Below, in pieces: positions 35,744-45,946 of a stretch of DNA of 64,000 bases. The position numbers were made by a program, and so were the translations under genes. Source of the DNA: Candidatus Kapaibacterium sp. (GTDB lineage: Bacteria > Bacteroidota > Ignavibacteria > Kapaibacteriales > UBA2268). The number at the start of each line of letters is the position of its first letter. Positions within the stretch are counted from its first letter, which is position 1. Under the pieces are notes generated by a model, which did not search any database, was not told the origin of the DNA, and saw only the letters and a program-made list of their open reading frames with translations. The stretch is from contig CALHGZ010000005.1 in the NCBI GenBank assembly GCA_938031175.1, positions 124,001 through 188,000 of the forward strand, written 5' to 3'.

Positions 35744-36790
35744 ATGGCAGAAAATGAAAAAATCAAATCAACAGACAAGATAAGTGAAGATAAGCAAAAA
35801 GCACTTAAAATAGCCCTTGATCATATTGAAAAGCAATATGGCAAAGGTTCGATAATGAGATTGAGCGATAGCAGGGTAGTTCAGATAGAATCTATTTCAA
35901 CCGGATGTTTATCATTAGATGCCGCGATCGGAGTTGGAGGTGTACCGAGAGGTAGAATTACTGAAATTTTTGGACCGGAATCATCCGGAAAAACAACAGT
36001 TTGTCTTCATATTATTGCGGAAGCCCAAAAAAAAGGTGGATTGGCTGCATTTGTAGATACTGAACATGCACTTGACGTTAAATATGCTCAACGGCTCGGT
36101 GTAGATTTAAATAATTTATTACTATCGCAACCTGAATTTGGAGAGCAGGCTTTAGAAATAGTTGAAACATTGGTTCGTTCCGGAGCGATTGATGTTATTG
36201 TTATTGATTCTGTTGCCGCCCTAACTCCACGGGCAGAAATTGAAGGAGAAATGGGCGATGCTCAGATGGGTTCCCAAGCACGCTTGATGTCTCAAGCAAT
36301 GAGAAAATTAAACGCTGCAATAGGCAAATCAAACACTACTGTTGTTTTTACTAATCAATTACGTTCAAAACTTGGTGTTATTTATGGTAACCCAGAGACG
36401 ACTACCGGTGGAAATGCACTTAAATTCTATGCTTCGGTCAGAATTGACATTAGACGAAAAGAAGTAATAAAAGAAGGACAAGAAATAGTTGGCAACAGAG
36501 TTAGAGCTAAAATTGTGAAGAATAAAGTTGCACCACCTTTTAAAGAAGTTGAATTCGATATAATGTATAACGAAGGGATTTCCAAAATTGGTGATATGAT
36601 TGATTTAGCTACTGAACATGGTATTATTTCAAAAAGTGGCTCATGGTTTACTTACAAAAATGATAGGATTCAAGGTCGTGAAGGATTAAGAAAACTTCTT
36701 TTAGAAAATAAAACTATGTTTGATGAACTTGAAAATGAAGTCAAGAAAGTTCTTATGAACGCAGTAAGTAATGCTATTGTATCTGATTAA
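35744..36790 (+). CDS. recA: recombinase RecA
   Basis: A 348-residue RecA for homologous recombination and SOS control. Walker A is GPESSGKT (residues 77-84). Further motifs are [41 protein letters not shown] (Walker B), [12 protein letters not shown] and [21 protein letters not shown]. It is followed by recX 14 bp later, the usual pair. I did not see a SOS box upstream that I could name with confidence. Confidence 0.98.
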   Translation: MAENEKIKSTDKISEDKQKALKIALDHIEKQYGKGSIMRLSDSRVVQIESISTGCLSLDAAIGVGGVPRGRITEIFGPESSGKTTVCLHIIAEAQKKGGLAAFVDTEHALDVKYAQRLGVDLNNLLLSQPEFGEQALEIVETLVRSGAIDVIVIDSVAALTPRAEIEGEMGDAQMGSQARLMSQAMRKLNAAIGKSNTTVVFTNQLRSKLGVIYGNPETTTGGNALKFYASVRIDIRRKEVIKEGQEIVGNRVRAKIVKNKVAPPFKEVEFDIMYNEGISKIGDMIDLATEHGIISKSGSWFTYKNDRIQGREGLRKLLLENKTMFDELENEVKKVLMNAVSNAIVSD

Positions 36791-36804
36791 ATTTTAATAT
36801 ATAT

Positions 36805-37440
36805 ATGAATGAGGAAATACCATCAATTGAGAATATTGAAATTACAAGTAAAGAATATATAAAAATCTATCTCAGCGATGGTAATCAGAAGATCTGTCAT
36901 ATTGACGTATTTAACTTACTGAAGTTAAAAAAAGGCGGAAAAGTTGATAAAAATACAATTGAAAAAATAGTATATGAATCACGTAAAATCTTTCTTAATA
37001 AAGCATTATACAATCTTATTTCGCATAAACCCCGGTCAAAAAAAGAAATCAAAGAAAAACTAATTACAAAAGGTTTCTCTGAAGTTGAAATTGATTCTGC
37101 AATACGACATTTTACAGAATTAGGATATATTGATGATGAGAAATATGCTTACGATTATTACAAAAGTTTAATTAGTAGAAATAAATATTCAAGTTCAGTT
37201 GTTAAAAGAAAATTACTTGAGAAAGGGATTTCAAATAAGATTATAGAAAAATTGGATGATAAATTTTATGACCCGAAAAGTGAATATTTATTAGCCTTGA
37301 AATTAGCAAAAAAGAAAATCAAAACCATTAAATCAGGCAATGATAAAGAAATTAAACAAAGGATTTATCGTTATTTACTGCAGAAACAATTTAAGATTGA
37401 TGTTATAAAATATGTACTTGAAGATATCTTTTTGGAGTAA
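36805..37440 (+). CDS. recX: regulatory protein RecX
   Basis: A 211-residue RecX that modulates RecA filament activity. The RecX three-helix repeats are visible: ALYNLISHKPRSKKEIKEKL, FTELGYIDDEKYAYDYYKSLI and KYSSSVVKRKLLEKGIS. The position directly after recA agrees. It has an N-terminal extension of about 60 residues (IKIYLSDGNQKICHIDVFN), common in Bacteroidota RecX. The next gene starts 29 bp before its stop. Confidence 0.9.
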   Translation: MNEEIPSIENIEITSKEYIKIYLSDGNQKICHIDVFNLLKLKKGGKVDKNTIEKIVYESRKIFLNKALYNLISHKPRSKKEIKEKLITKGFSEVEIDSAIRHFTELGYIDDEKYAYDYYKSLISRNKYSSSVVKRKLLEKGISNKIIEKLDDKFYDPKSEYLLALKLAKKKIKTIKSGNDKEIKQRIYRYLLQKQFKIDVIKYVLEDIFLE

Positions 37441-38926
37441 TTCCAATTTCTTTTTGAAGGTTATTATATTAACAATACTAATATTGAATCCTTTTTTTGT
37501 AATTGCTAAAGAAATTAAATACAGATTACCTGAAACAATTAATCGCTATCAACCTGTTATAGTACCCGTTATTCACCCCCAACACACGATCCTATTCTTA
37601 GATCGGCAAAATTATCCTGAGAATACAGGTGGAATCCGTGATCATGACGATATCTGGTATAGTAAATGGATTAATAATGAATGGACAGAACTTTCCAATT
37701 TATCCTCTATTAATACAGAATTTTCTGATGTTTTATTCTCAATTACACCAGATGGTAATAATGCATTAATCTACCACAATTTCGGTGATACAACCCTCAC
37801 CGGACAATTCTATCTCTATACATTGAATAATAATTATTTTAATAAAATAGCACCGCTTAATATCAAAAATTTTTATAACAGATCCCCAAATTTTTATGGT
37901 CACTTATCTTATGATAAAAATAAATTGCTTTTGTCACTTGATCGGGAAGATACCTTTGGTGGTTTAGATTTATACATATCGTTTTTTGATAGTTCAATGA
38001 ATGAGTGGAGTGAACCATTGAATCTAGGTAATATCATAAATACAAGTGGTATAGAAACATCCCCATTCCTTGGTTATGATGGTTCAACTCTTTATTTTGC
38101 ATCGAATGGTCACAGCGGTTTTGGTAAATTAGATTTGTATATGAGTCGGCGTTTGGACGATAGTTGGCAGAATTGGACAAAGCCGCAAAATTTTGGATCT
38201 TTTATCAATACTCATCAAGATGACCATTGTCTGTATCTTACGGTTTTAGCTGATACTGCTTATATTGTCTCGTATGATTCAATTAATGCTCGAAATGGTA
38301 TTTATTATGTAATTGTTCCAAATTCGTTAAAACCCGACCCTTATGTTTTCATTGAAGGTGAAATTAAAAGAAATAATCCTAAAACTGAGCCAGTAACAAT
38401 AGAAATTATTGACTTGAAAGGTGATATAATTAATTTATTCGTCACACATTTTATTAATTATGCTATTATTTTGCCTGTCAATAACGATTATACAATAAAA
38501 TTTTCAGCAAATGATTACCTTGATACAATAATAAAAGTAAATTTATTCAATGTTGATATGCATCAGCGTTTTAGAAAAGACATAAATTTGAAAAAAAAAT
38601 CACAGAATAGCTATGTAAAAAAAGTAATATATTTTGGTTTCGATGAAGATAGAGTAGAAATCTCAAATGAACTGGCTGATGAATTAATAAATCTTGTGAA
38701 ATTAAACAATATTAGGGAATTATTACTTGTGGGACATACAGATAAAATTGGATCGGATAAATATAATCGGCAATTATCACGAAAAAGAGCAGAGAATACA
38801 AAAAAATACCTGCAAAAGATTTTGGGAGCAGATATTAACATTAAAACACAGTGGAAAGGTAGTAGAGAACCTATTTCTGAGCAGGATACTGAAAATAGAA
38901 GGGTTGAAATATACTTGCCTTTTTAG
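37412..38926 (+). CDS. OmpA-family protein with PD40/WD40-like beta repeats
   Basis: A 504-residue envelope protein. A signal or anchor segment at about 13-33 is followed by PD40-type repeats to about residue 310 (NYPENTGGIRDHDDIWYS, FGGLDLYISFFDSS, SGFGKLDLYMSRRLDD), a carboxypeptidase-regulatory-like domain (about 315-390) and a C-terminal OmpA domain (VIYFGFDEDRVEIS, LLVGHTDKIGSDKYNRQLS, ENRRVEIYL). The combination resembles T9SS-associated PorE-type proteins that bind peptidoglycan. It overlaps recX by 29 bp in another frame; a later start is possible, but it would remove the signal segment. It ends convergently with the GH57 gene, with a 4-bp overlap. Confidence 0.82.
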   Translation: MYLKISFWSNSNFFLKVIILTILILNPFFVIAKEIKYRLPETINRYQPVIVPVIHPQHTILFLDRQNYPENTGGIRDHDDIWYSKWINNEWTELSNLSSINTEFSDVLFSITPDGNNALIYHNFGDTTLTGQFYLYTLNNNYFNKIAPLNIKNFYNRSPNFYGHLSYDKNKLLLSLDREDTFGGLDLYISFFDSSMNEWSEPLNLGNIINTSGIETSPFLGYDGSTLYFASNGHSGFGKLDLYMSRRLDDSWQNWTKPQNFGSFINTHQDDHCLYLTVLADTAYIVSYDSINARNGIYYVIVPNSLKPDPYVFIEGEIKRNNPKTEPVTIEIIDLKGDIINLFVTHFINYAIILPVNNDYTIKFSANDYLDTIIKVNLFNVDMHQRFRKDINLKKKSQNSYVKKVIYFGFDEDRVEISNELADELINLVKLNNIRELLLVGHTDKIGSDKYNRQLSRKRAENTKKYLQKILGADINIKTQWKGSREPISEQDTENRRVEIYLPF

Positions 38927-41025
38927 AGTAGATTGATTTCTATTTTTCCGCTCTGGGGATAATGTATTGATGCATTGTTAGAAATTGTTACAATTGAAAG
39001 CTGAATTTTAGGTTTATCATTTATATCGGCGTATTTACCATATATTAATTCCTTGCATAAAGCAAATTCAATAATTTCGTCTGAAGCATAAATTAGTTTA
39101 TATAATGTTAAATCTTGTTCACTGTCAATTGTAAATCCGCAATGGTTTAATATAATTTTGAATTCGACAGGGTAGTAAAAATTGATTTGAATAGATTCGT
39201 TTGGGCGTAAATGATGAATAGTATCGCATCTAAAATAGGCATATTCGTCGTCTGAAGCAAACCAAAAACGGGAAATTAATTCACCAATTTGATGCATTGT
39301 CGACATTGAGCGTTTAGCATCAAAATATCCAGCATTTTCCCATTTATCTTCATCTGTTAGTTTCCCATCAATATTGGGACTTATTTTTTTCGATTGTTCT
39401 TTCAAAATTGGCTTAAATTCATATTCTGGAACAGGTTTCATCACTTCCTCTGGAATTTCATCACCGATAATAGTATAAAAATTGGCAATGTGCCATCGGA
39501 AGAGAATATCAAATTGATCTTTGTTTTCTGCACTATGTTCATCGCCATACCACCAAAACCAGTCAGAACCTTCTGCAATATATAACTCATTAATTGCTCT
39601 CTTATATTGATCAGTTGTTATATTGTCTTTAACTTCTTCGAGACGATGCCTCGCTTTGGAAAGCATAGACCAGGCAGCAACATCATCTTTGTGGCCGATC
39701 CATATACTAAAATTAGCATTTATCCAAGAGCCAGCCCTAACATGTCGTAATGGTTTATTGTAATCAAGCGATGCTTCATTAATTGCTTCAGAGCATTTAA
39801 TTGTTTGAAAATTAGATTCGTCGCTGAGAAGTGTATATAAAGCTTTTAAGAATGGTAAACCATTTTCATCGTAATATTCCCAGCAATTTTCGCCATCTAA
39901 AATGATTGGTACAGCGGCACATTTTAAGGCTTCAGAGCCGAGTTTGTTGTAGATCTCATTGCGTATTCTCTCTAAGTGATTACAAAAATCTTTAGCGGCT
40001 TCAATTGGATTCCATTTTGAATATACAAAGCCAATGTTATCAGAAAGGAAATGATCCCTGAAGAAGATAACAATCTCGCCATCCTCACAAATATATTTAT
40101 AAGGGAAAAACTTAGCTAATGAGTGATAATCCGATTTTAAAGATTGCATCAATACTTGTTCATCGCTTGCAACCCATTTAATATTTGCTTTAATCATCAA
40201 TTTCAAAGCTTCGTTAGATATAGAACCTTCTGGTGGCCACATTCCTGAGGGATTATCATTAAAAACATGCTGATAGTATCTGATTGCTTCAGTAATTTGA
40301 TTCATTGCATCATCTGGAAATTTGAATTCAGGTTCGGGTAAGGGAATGCCTGGTAGAGCCTCATGTGCCGAACGTGAATCGCAAAGCAATGGTAATATGG
40401 GATGATACATCGGAGATATACTAATCTCAATTTGCTCAAATTTTCTTAGTAAGTCTAGTTGTGGCTTAATTTTCTTAAGTATTTCAATGTGATAATCAAT
40501 TAGGAATTTCTTTTCCGATTCAGTGTAATTAAAAGCTTTGTCAAATAGTCTTTTAATTTTTGGATCTTTTCTGGAGTATTGACCAATCCATGTTAAATTA
40601 TACCATACCTGTAAATCGAGCCAATCTTGATCTGTAAAATGATTTAATGCAAAGTTCTTATCCTTGGATTTTTCAAATAAATCTCTGTATCTTGAATAGG
40701 GTATGACCATTTTATCAATATTACAGAGGAAAAAAAGTTCCAAAATTTGTTTTTTTTGCTCATAAGATAATAGCTTTGGTTGAATTTGCGTCAATCTTTG
40801 TATTTTATCTATAGTTTTATAATTGATGTATTCATCAATTTGCAACATTAATGATGGTACTAAATTAAATGTTTGCTTGATGGAAGGAAATTCATGCAAA
40901 ATTTCAGGCAAGTCATAATAATCTTTTACGCCGTGTAATCTTACCCATGGAAGAATGAATTCCTTTTCCTTTTTATAAAAAGGTTGATGCTGATGCCAAA
41001 GAATTATAATTTTTAATGGTTCCAT
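38923..41025 (-). CDS. glycoside hydrolase family 57 protein with CBM9-like C-terminal domain
   Basis: A 700-residue alpha-glucan-active enzyme. GH57 conserved regions are present: WHQHQPFY at residues 10-17 (region 1), QIEISISPMYHPILPLL (region 2), MWPPEGSIS with likely nucleophile Glu266 (region 3), and FRDHFLSDNIGFVY with likely acid/base Asp324 (region 4). The last roughly 140 residues (ISPNIDGKLTDEDKWENAGYF onward) look like the beta-sandwich (CBM9/DOMON-like) found in amylopullulanase-type GH57 proteins. There is no signal peptide, so it probably acts on cytoplasmic glycogen or maltodextrin. Confidence 0.9.
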   Translation of the reverse strand: MEPLKIIILWHQHQPFYKKEKEFILPWVRLHGVKDYYDLPEILHEFPSIKQTFNLVPSLMLQIDEYINYKTIDKIQRLTQIQPKLLSYEQKKQILELFFLCNIDKMVIPYSRYRDLFEKSKDKNFALNHFTDQDWLDLQVWYNLTWIGQYSRKDPKIKRLFDKAFNYTESEKKFLIDYHIEILKKIKPQLDLLRKFEQIEISISPMYHPILPLLCDSRSAHEALPGIPLPEPEFKFPDDAMNQITEAIRYYQHVFNDNPSGMWPPEGSISNEALKLMIKANIKWVASDEQVLMQSLKSDYHSLAKFFPYKYICEDGEIVIFFRDHFLSDNIGFVYSKWNPIEAAKDFCNHLERIRNEIYNKLGSEALKCAAVPIILDGENCWEYYDENGLPFLKALYTLLSDESNFQTIKCSEAINEASLDYNKPLRHVRAGSWINANFSIWIGHKDDVAAWSMLSKARHRLEEVKDNITTDQYKRAINELYIAEGSDWFWWYGDEHSAENKDQFDILFRWHIANFYTIIGDEIPEEVMKPVPEYEFKPILKEQSKKISPNIDGKLTDEDKWENAGYFDAKRSMSTMHQIGELISRFWFASDDEYAYFRCDTIHHLRPNESIQINFYYPVEFKIILNHCGFTIDSEQDLTLYKLIYASDEIIEFALCKELIYGKYADINDKPKIQLSIVTISNNASIHYPQSGKIEINLL

Positions 41026-41075
41026 TACTAAACAACTTTTTTACAATTTATTATCGTTAAGTTTTAAATTTTTCT

Positions 41076-41648
41076 TTATTTAATTTCTATTTTTTTATAT
41101 GTAATATGTTTGAATTTAGTTTTGAATCCAATTTTGAATATAAATTGTTCGATATTAATCAAATTTAAACTTGCATAAGGAGCAATTGCGAATATTGAAT
41201 TGGATTCATTTAAATTTATCTCGTATGCAATGTTCGTACTTAGTACAAAATTTCCTGTTAGCTTTTCATCTCTTGATATCTGTTCAGGTGTTTCAATAAA
41301 TTCTCTACTATATGAAATGAAATCTGTATATATTAATCCAGGGGCAAATGAAATCCAAAAATTATCATAGGGATGATAATAAACAGGTACTTCAATTTTG
41401 TATTGGAATTTATTATTGATGAAACCAATTGCACTTAATCCTAATCCAAAATTTCTGCTATATTGAAATTCATATCCTAGACCGAGTGCGAAGCTAATGT
41501 TGTCATTTGATAGAAAATAGGCAAGAGTTGGACTTATTTTAAAATGATGTATTTCTCTTTTGTTTATGTTTTCAATCGTTATTTGGGTAAAAAGGCTATT
41601 AACATTTAAACAAAATAAAAATGTAATTGAGAATATTGACTTATACAT
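41076..41648 (-). CDS. putative outer-membrane beta-barrel protein
   Basis: A 190-residue exported protein with a signal peptide (about 1-21) and a run of amphipathic strands (FALGLGYEFQYSRNFGLGLS, FQYKIEVPVYYHP, FWISFAPGLIYTDF, NFVLSTNIAYEI). This fits an eight-strand OMP-like barrel. I do not recognise a family. It is divergent from the aldehyde dehydrogenase and lies 50 bp upstream of the GH57 gene on the same strand, so the two may be cotranscribed. Confidence 0.6.
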   Translation of the reverse strand: MYKSIFSITFLFCLNVNSLFTQITIENINKREIHHFKISPTLAYFLSNDNISFALGLGYEFQYSRNFGLGLSAIGFINNKFQYKIEVPVYYHPYDNFWISFAPGLIYTDFISYSREFIETPEQISRDEKLTGNFVLSTNIAYEINLNESNSIFAIAPYASLNLINIEQFIFKIGFKTKFKHITYKKIEIK

Positions 41649-41771
41649 TATAAACCTTTACTAAATATTAGTATATTTGCAATTGTTAACAATAGTTATG
41701 CCATATTTGCATATTAATTTATAAAAATACTCAAAAAATTAATTTTATCTTATACATAGGGAGTTTAAAAG

Positions 41772-43253
41772 ATGCAAAAATTCAAAAATTACATTAATGG
41801 TCAATGGGTTGATGCGAAATCAGGTAAAACATTTTTCAATATTAATCCAGCAAACACGGATGACATCATAGGTGAATTTGCATTATCCGACAAAGATGAT
41901 GTCGATATAGCAGTTGCTTCTGCAAAAGAGGCTTTTAGAAGCTGGCGTTTGGTACCGGCTCCGAAAAGAGGTGATATGATGCGTAAAGTAGGCGATATTT
42001 TTACGCGCCGGAAAAAAGAAATTGCACGAATAATGACACGTGAAATGGGTAAACCGGTATTCGAAACAGAAGGAGATGTACAGGAAGCAATAGATACGGC
42101 ATATTATGCTGCATCCGAAACGAGGCGTCTTTTCGGTAAAACTGCACCAAGCGAGATGTTGAACAAAGCTAATATATCGTTTAGAGTGCCAGTAGGAGTA
42201 TGTGGAGTCATTACTGCATTTAATTTCCCTATAGCAGTACCATCTTGGAAAATTCTCCCAGCTATTGCAGCCGGGAATACCGTTGTATTTAAGCCGTCCA
42301 AGGATACACCTTATTGCGGGGTCATATTTGCAGAAATATTCGAAGAGGCTGGCTTCCCTGCTGGTGTATTTAATTTATTGACAGGTAAAGGTTCGATGGG
42401 TAATCATCTGGTTGAACATTCGGATGTCCGATTAATTGGATTTACCGGTTCAACAGAGATAGGTTGTAAAATTGGAGAAACTTGTGGACGTTTGAATAAA
42501 ATATGCTCACTTGAAATGGGTGGTAAAAATGCACAAGTAGTTATGCCCTCTGCAAATCTCGAACTTGCTATTGATGGCGTTCTTTGGGGAGCTTTCGGTA
42601 CAACTGGGCAAAGGTGTACTGCTACGTCAAGACTTATCCTTCATAAAGACATATATGAAAATTTTTTGGAACTTTTGAAAGAACGGGTACAAAAATTAAA
42701 GTTAGGCGATGGCTTAGTTGAGGGGACTGATGTCGGTCCATTAATTCACGAAAATGCTCTAAATAATGTTGAAAGATATGTAAAAATAGCACTCGAGGAG
42801 GGTGGTCGCCTCATTTGTGGTGGGCAAAGGGCTATTGAAGGTAATTTAGCTAAGGGATTTTTCTATTATCCCACAATTATTGCTGATGTAACTCATGAAA
42901 TGACAATCTTCAAAGAAGAAATATTCGGACCAGTCTTAGCAGTTACAAAAGCTGAGTCGTTTGAACATGCAATTGAATTGCATAACAACTGTCAATATGG
43001 GCTTTCTTCCTCGATTTATACAAATGATATAACAGAATCATTTATGTTTATTCGGGATTCAGAAGCAGGTATAACGTACATTAATGCACCAACAATAGGG
43101 GCAGAAGCCCATATGCCCTTCGGTGGAGTGAAGGGTACAGGAAATGGCCATAGAGAAGGTGGGTGGACTGTTTTCGATATATTCACCGAATGGAAAACTG
43201 TATATATTGATTATTCAAACAAATTACAACGGGCACAGATTGATAATTATTGA
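41772..43253 (+). CDS. aldehyde dehydrogenase family protein
   Basis: A 493-residue NAD(P)-dependent ALDH with catalytic Cys282 (TTGQRCTATSRL) and Glu in CSLEMGGKNAQ, plus GVITAFNFPIAVPSWKI, FTGSTEIG and EIFGPVLAV. The C-terminal INAPTIGAEAHMPFGG then GNGHREGG resembles the YcbD/alpha-ketoglutaric-semialdehyde type and related aminoadipate-semialdehyde enzymes. The exact substrate is undecided. A GGGAG site lies before the ATG, and a rho-independent-type hairpin follows at 43288-43306. Confidence 0.92.
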   Translation: MQKFKNYINGQWVDAKSGKTFFNINPANTDDIIGEFALSDKDDVDIAVASAKEAFRSWRLVPAPKRGDMMRKVGDIFTRRKKEIARIMTREMGKPVFETEGDVQEAIDTAYYAASETRRLFGKTAPSEMLNKANISFRVPVGVCGVITAFNFPIAVPSWKILPAIAAGNTVVFKPSKDTPYCGVIFAEIFEEAGFPAGVFNLLTGKGSMGNHLVEHSDVRLIGFTGSTEIGCKIGETCGRLNKICSLEMGGKNAQVVMPSANLELAIDGVLWGAFGTTGQRCTATSRLILHKDIYENFLELLKERVQKLKLGDGLVEGTDVGPLIHENALNNVERYVKIALEEGGRLICGGQRAIEGNLAKGFFYYPTIIADVTHEMTIFKEEIFGPVLAVTKAESFEHAIELHNNCQYGLSSSIYTNDITESFMFIRDSEAGITYINAPTIGAEAHMPFGGVKGTGNGHREGGWTVFDIFTEWKTVYIDYSNKLQRAQIDNY

Positions 43254-43287
43254 ATTTCAAATAAAAAATGAAATAAATTGTCTATCA

Positions 43288-43306
43288 AAGGGGCAGTAAG
43301 CCCCTT
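43288..43306 (+). terminator. hairpin after the aldehyde dehydrogenase gene
   Basis: A perfect 7-bp stem, AAGGGGC/GCCCCTT, with a 5-nt AGTAA loop begins 35 bp after the stop codon. The following bases (AATTTAATT) are AT-rich but not a clean T-run. Termination before alaS is likely. Confidence 0.65.
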
Positions 43307-43352
43307 AATTTAATTGTATTTAAAATTATTTTAATTGTATATTATGGTATAA

Positions 43353-45890
43353 ATGATTATGAAATCAAGCGAAATAAGAAAAAGTTTTTTAGACTTTTTC
43401 GCAGGTAAAGGACACACAATAGTTCCAAGTGCACCAGTAATACCACATGGAGATCCAACTTTATTATTTACTAATGCCGGAATGAATCAATTCAAGGATA
43501 TATTTTTAGGTAAAGGCACGAGAGGTTTCAAAAGAGTAGCAGATACACAAAAGTGTATAAGAGTAAGCGGTAAACATAATGATCTTGAAGAAGTTGGCTT
43601 CGATACTTATCATCATACTTTTTTTGAAATGCTAGGAAATTGGAGCTTTGGGGATTATTATAAAGAAGAAGCAATTCAATGGGCATGGGAATTGTTGACT
43701 GGAGTTTGGGGCTTGCCAGAGGATAGATTATTTGCAACGGTCTATAAAACTGATGATGAAGCTTATGAGATTTGGAAAAAATACTTACCCATAGAAAGAA
43801 TTCAAAAGTTTGACGAAAAAGATAATTTTTGGGAGATGGGAGAAACCGGACCTTGTGGTCCTTGTAGCGAAATTCACTTTGACCGTACAATTGATAAATC
43901 CGGATCTAAATTGGTAAATAAAGGCACTCAGGATGTTATTGAAATTTGGAATTTAGTTTTTATACAATATAATAGATTGGCAGACGGTAGATTAGTTCAA
44001 CTGGATGCCAAACATGTTGATACTGGAATGGGATTTGAACGGATTACAGCGGTTATCCAAGGCAAAAATTCAAATTATGATACAGATATTTTTTCGCCGC
44101 TGATTAACAAAATAGAAGAGATAAGTGAACGTAATTATTATTCATCAAATGGCAACGATGCAGTTGCCATGCGTGTAATATCTGATCATATCCGCACATT
44201 AGCTTTTGCTATTTCTGATGGTGCAATGCCCGGGAATGAAGGACGAGGTTATGTTTTAAGAAGAATATTGAGAAGAGCTGCTAGATTTTCAAGAAATTTA
44301 GGTATAAAAGATCCAATTTTATATAAATTAATTCCAGTATTAGTTAATATTATGGGTGATTATTTCACTGAATTAAAAGCGAGTGAAGAGTTAATCATAA
44401 AAATCGTAAAAGCTGAGGAAGAGAGCTTTTTACAAACCTTGGATAATGGAATAGAGAAATTTAATCAAATAATCAACAAATATAGTAACAATAGAGTAAT
44501 TCCTGGTGAAGAAGCCTTTTTACTTTATGACAGCTTTGGTTTTCCAATTGATTTGACAGAATTAATGGCACGGGAAAATGGTTTTATCGTTGATAAAAAA
44601 GGTTTCGATAATAAGATGTTAGAACAAAAGGAAAGATCTAGGAAAGCTCGCAAAGAATTTATAAATGAAATGGATATTGCCGGTTTGCCTTATAAAACAA
44701 ATTTCGTTGGTTATGATGAATTAGAAGCTGAATCCATCATACTTTATGTTAATAAAAATTTTGTTGTTCTTGACGAAACACCTTTTTATGTCGAAAGTGG
44801 AGGTCAGGTCTCAGACACAGGGACTTTGACGATTGGAGGTGAGGTATATCAGGTTATAGATATGCAAAAATCAGCAGATGCTTATGTCCATATTTGCGAT
44901 AGAGATGTAGAAGCGTTGATAGGTGAAAAAGCTTTAGCTAAAGTAGATGTAGCTCGTCGGAAAGATATTATGCGGAATCATTCAGCTACCCATCTTTTGC
45001 ACGAAGCACTAAGAAAAGTACTCGGTAATCATGTCAAGCAAGCTGGTTCATTAGTTGCTCCTGAATATCTCCGATTTGATTTTAATCATTTCGAAAAGAT
45101 AAAACCTCAACAAATAAAAGAAATAGAAAGCCTTGTTAATAAAAAAATATTGGAAAATGTACCCGTTCAAACTCGAATTGAAGAATTGAACAAAATCTCG
45201 GGTAATACAAATATAAAAATGTTTTTCGGTGATAAATACAGTGATATTGTTCGTGTTGTTACTATGGATCCAAGCTATTCCAATGAATTATGTGGCGGTA
45301 CGCATGTGAAAACTACTGCAGAAATTGGATTATTTAAGATTATATCTGAATCTTCAATTGCAGCTGGCGTCAGAAGAATTGAAGCAGTAACTGGCTTCGG
45401 AGTTGAAAAATATATCAGACAACTTGAAGAAAAATTAAAATCCAATAATGAAATTATCGAGGAATTATCTGTAAAAATTAAAAAATTGGAAAAAGAAATT
45501 TCAAAAGTAAGTTCCAACATAAATGATTTCAATGAGATAATCAAAAAAGCTCAAATAATTGAGGATATAAGGGTAGTAATCTATGATGTAAATGTCGATG
45601 ATATTGATGCTTTGAGAAATGTTGCTGATGGCTTAAGAAATGCTTTAGGTACAAAGGGCGTTGCCTTATTAATTTCTAAAACTAACAATAAAATTCACCT
45701 TGCCTGTGCTGTAACCGATGATTTGAAAAATGAAATACCAGCTGGGAAATTAGTTGGTGAATCTGCTAAAATAATTGGCGGAGCTGGTGGGGGGAAACCA
45801 CATTTAGCCACTGCTGGCGGTAAAGATCTTGAAAAATTACCTGAATTGGTTTCTAAATTTCCTGAAATAGTTAAAAATTTATTAAATTAA
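43353..45890 (+). CDS. alaS: alanine--tRNA ligase
   Basis: An 845-residue class II synthetase. It starts with SSEIRKSFLDFFAGKGH and has PSAPVIPHGDPTLLFTNAGM, FFEMLGNWSFGDYYK, HVDTGMGFERI and GNEGRGYVLRRILRRA. The editing domain has HSATHLLHEAL and CGGTHVKTT (zinc ligands). The C-terminal coiled coil (about 690-735) and the C-Ala domain ending GGAGGGKPHLATAGG are complete. Slightly shorter than E. coli AlaS (876). The ATG at 43353 is followed by another at 43359 that is equally possible. Confidence 0.97.
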   Translation: MIMKSSEIRKSFLDFFAGKGHTIVPSAPVIPHGDPTLLFTNAGMNQFKDIFLGKGTRGFKRVADTQKCIRVSGKHNDLEEVGFDTYHHTFFEMLGNWSFGDYYKEEAIQWAWELLTGVWGLPEDRLFATVYKTDDEAYEIWKKYLPIERIQKFDEKDNFWEMGETGPCGPCSEIHFDRTIDKSGSKLVNKGTQDVIEIWNLVFIQYNRLADGRLVQLDAKHVDTGMGFERITAVIQGKNSNYDTDIFSPLINKIEEISERNYYSSNGNDAVAMRVISDHIRTLAFAISDGAMPGNEGRGYVLRRILRRAARFSRNLGIKDPILYKLIPVLVNIMGDYFTELKASEELIIKIVKAEEESFLQTLDNGIEKFNQIINKYSNNRVIPGEEAFLLYDSFGFPIDLTELMARENGFIVDKKGFDNKMLEQKERSRKARKEFINEMDIAGLPYKTNFVGYDELEAESIILYVNKNFVVLDETPFYVESGGQVSDTGTLTIGGEVYQVIDMQKSADAYVHICDRDVEALIGEKALAKVDVARRKDIMRNHSATHLLHEALRKVLGNHVKQAGSLVAPEYLRFDFNHFEKIKPQQIKEIESLVNKKILENVPVQTRIEELNKISGNTNIKMFFGDKYSDIVRVVTMDPSYSNELCGGTHVKTTAEIGLFKIISESSIAAGVRRIEAVTGFGVEKYIRQLEEKLKSNNEIIEELSVKIKKLEKEISKVSSNINDFNEIIKKAQIIEDIRVVIYDVNVDDIDALRNVADGLRNALGTKGVALLISKTNNKIHLACAVTDDLKNEIPAGKLVGESAKIIGGAGGGKPHLATAGGKDLEKLPELVSKFPEIVKNLLN

Positions 45891-45946
45891 TACTAGTACT
45901 TAGACCATTTATACTTTGATTCAATGTATATTATAGATGAAGTGAA

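Noticed and set aside
41649-41771. TATATTTG at 41672-41679 as the promoter of the aldehyde dehydrogenase gene
   Set aside because: It fits TAnnTTTG, but no -33 element is found at the right distance, and the box is isolated in AT-rich DNA.
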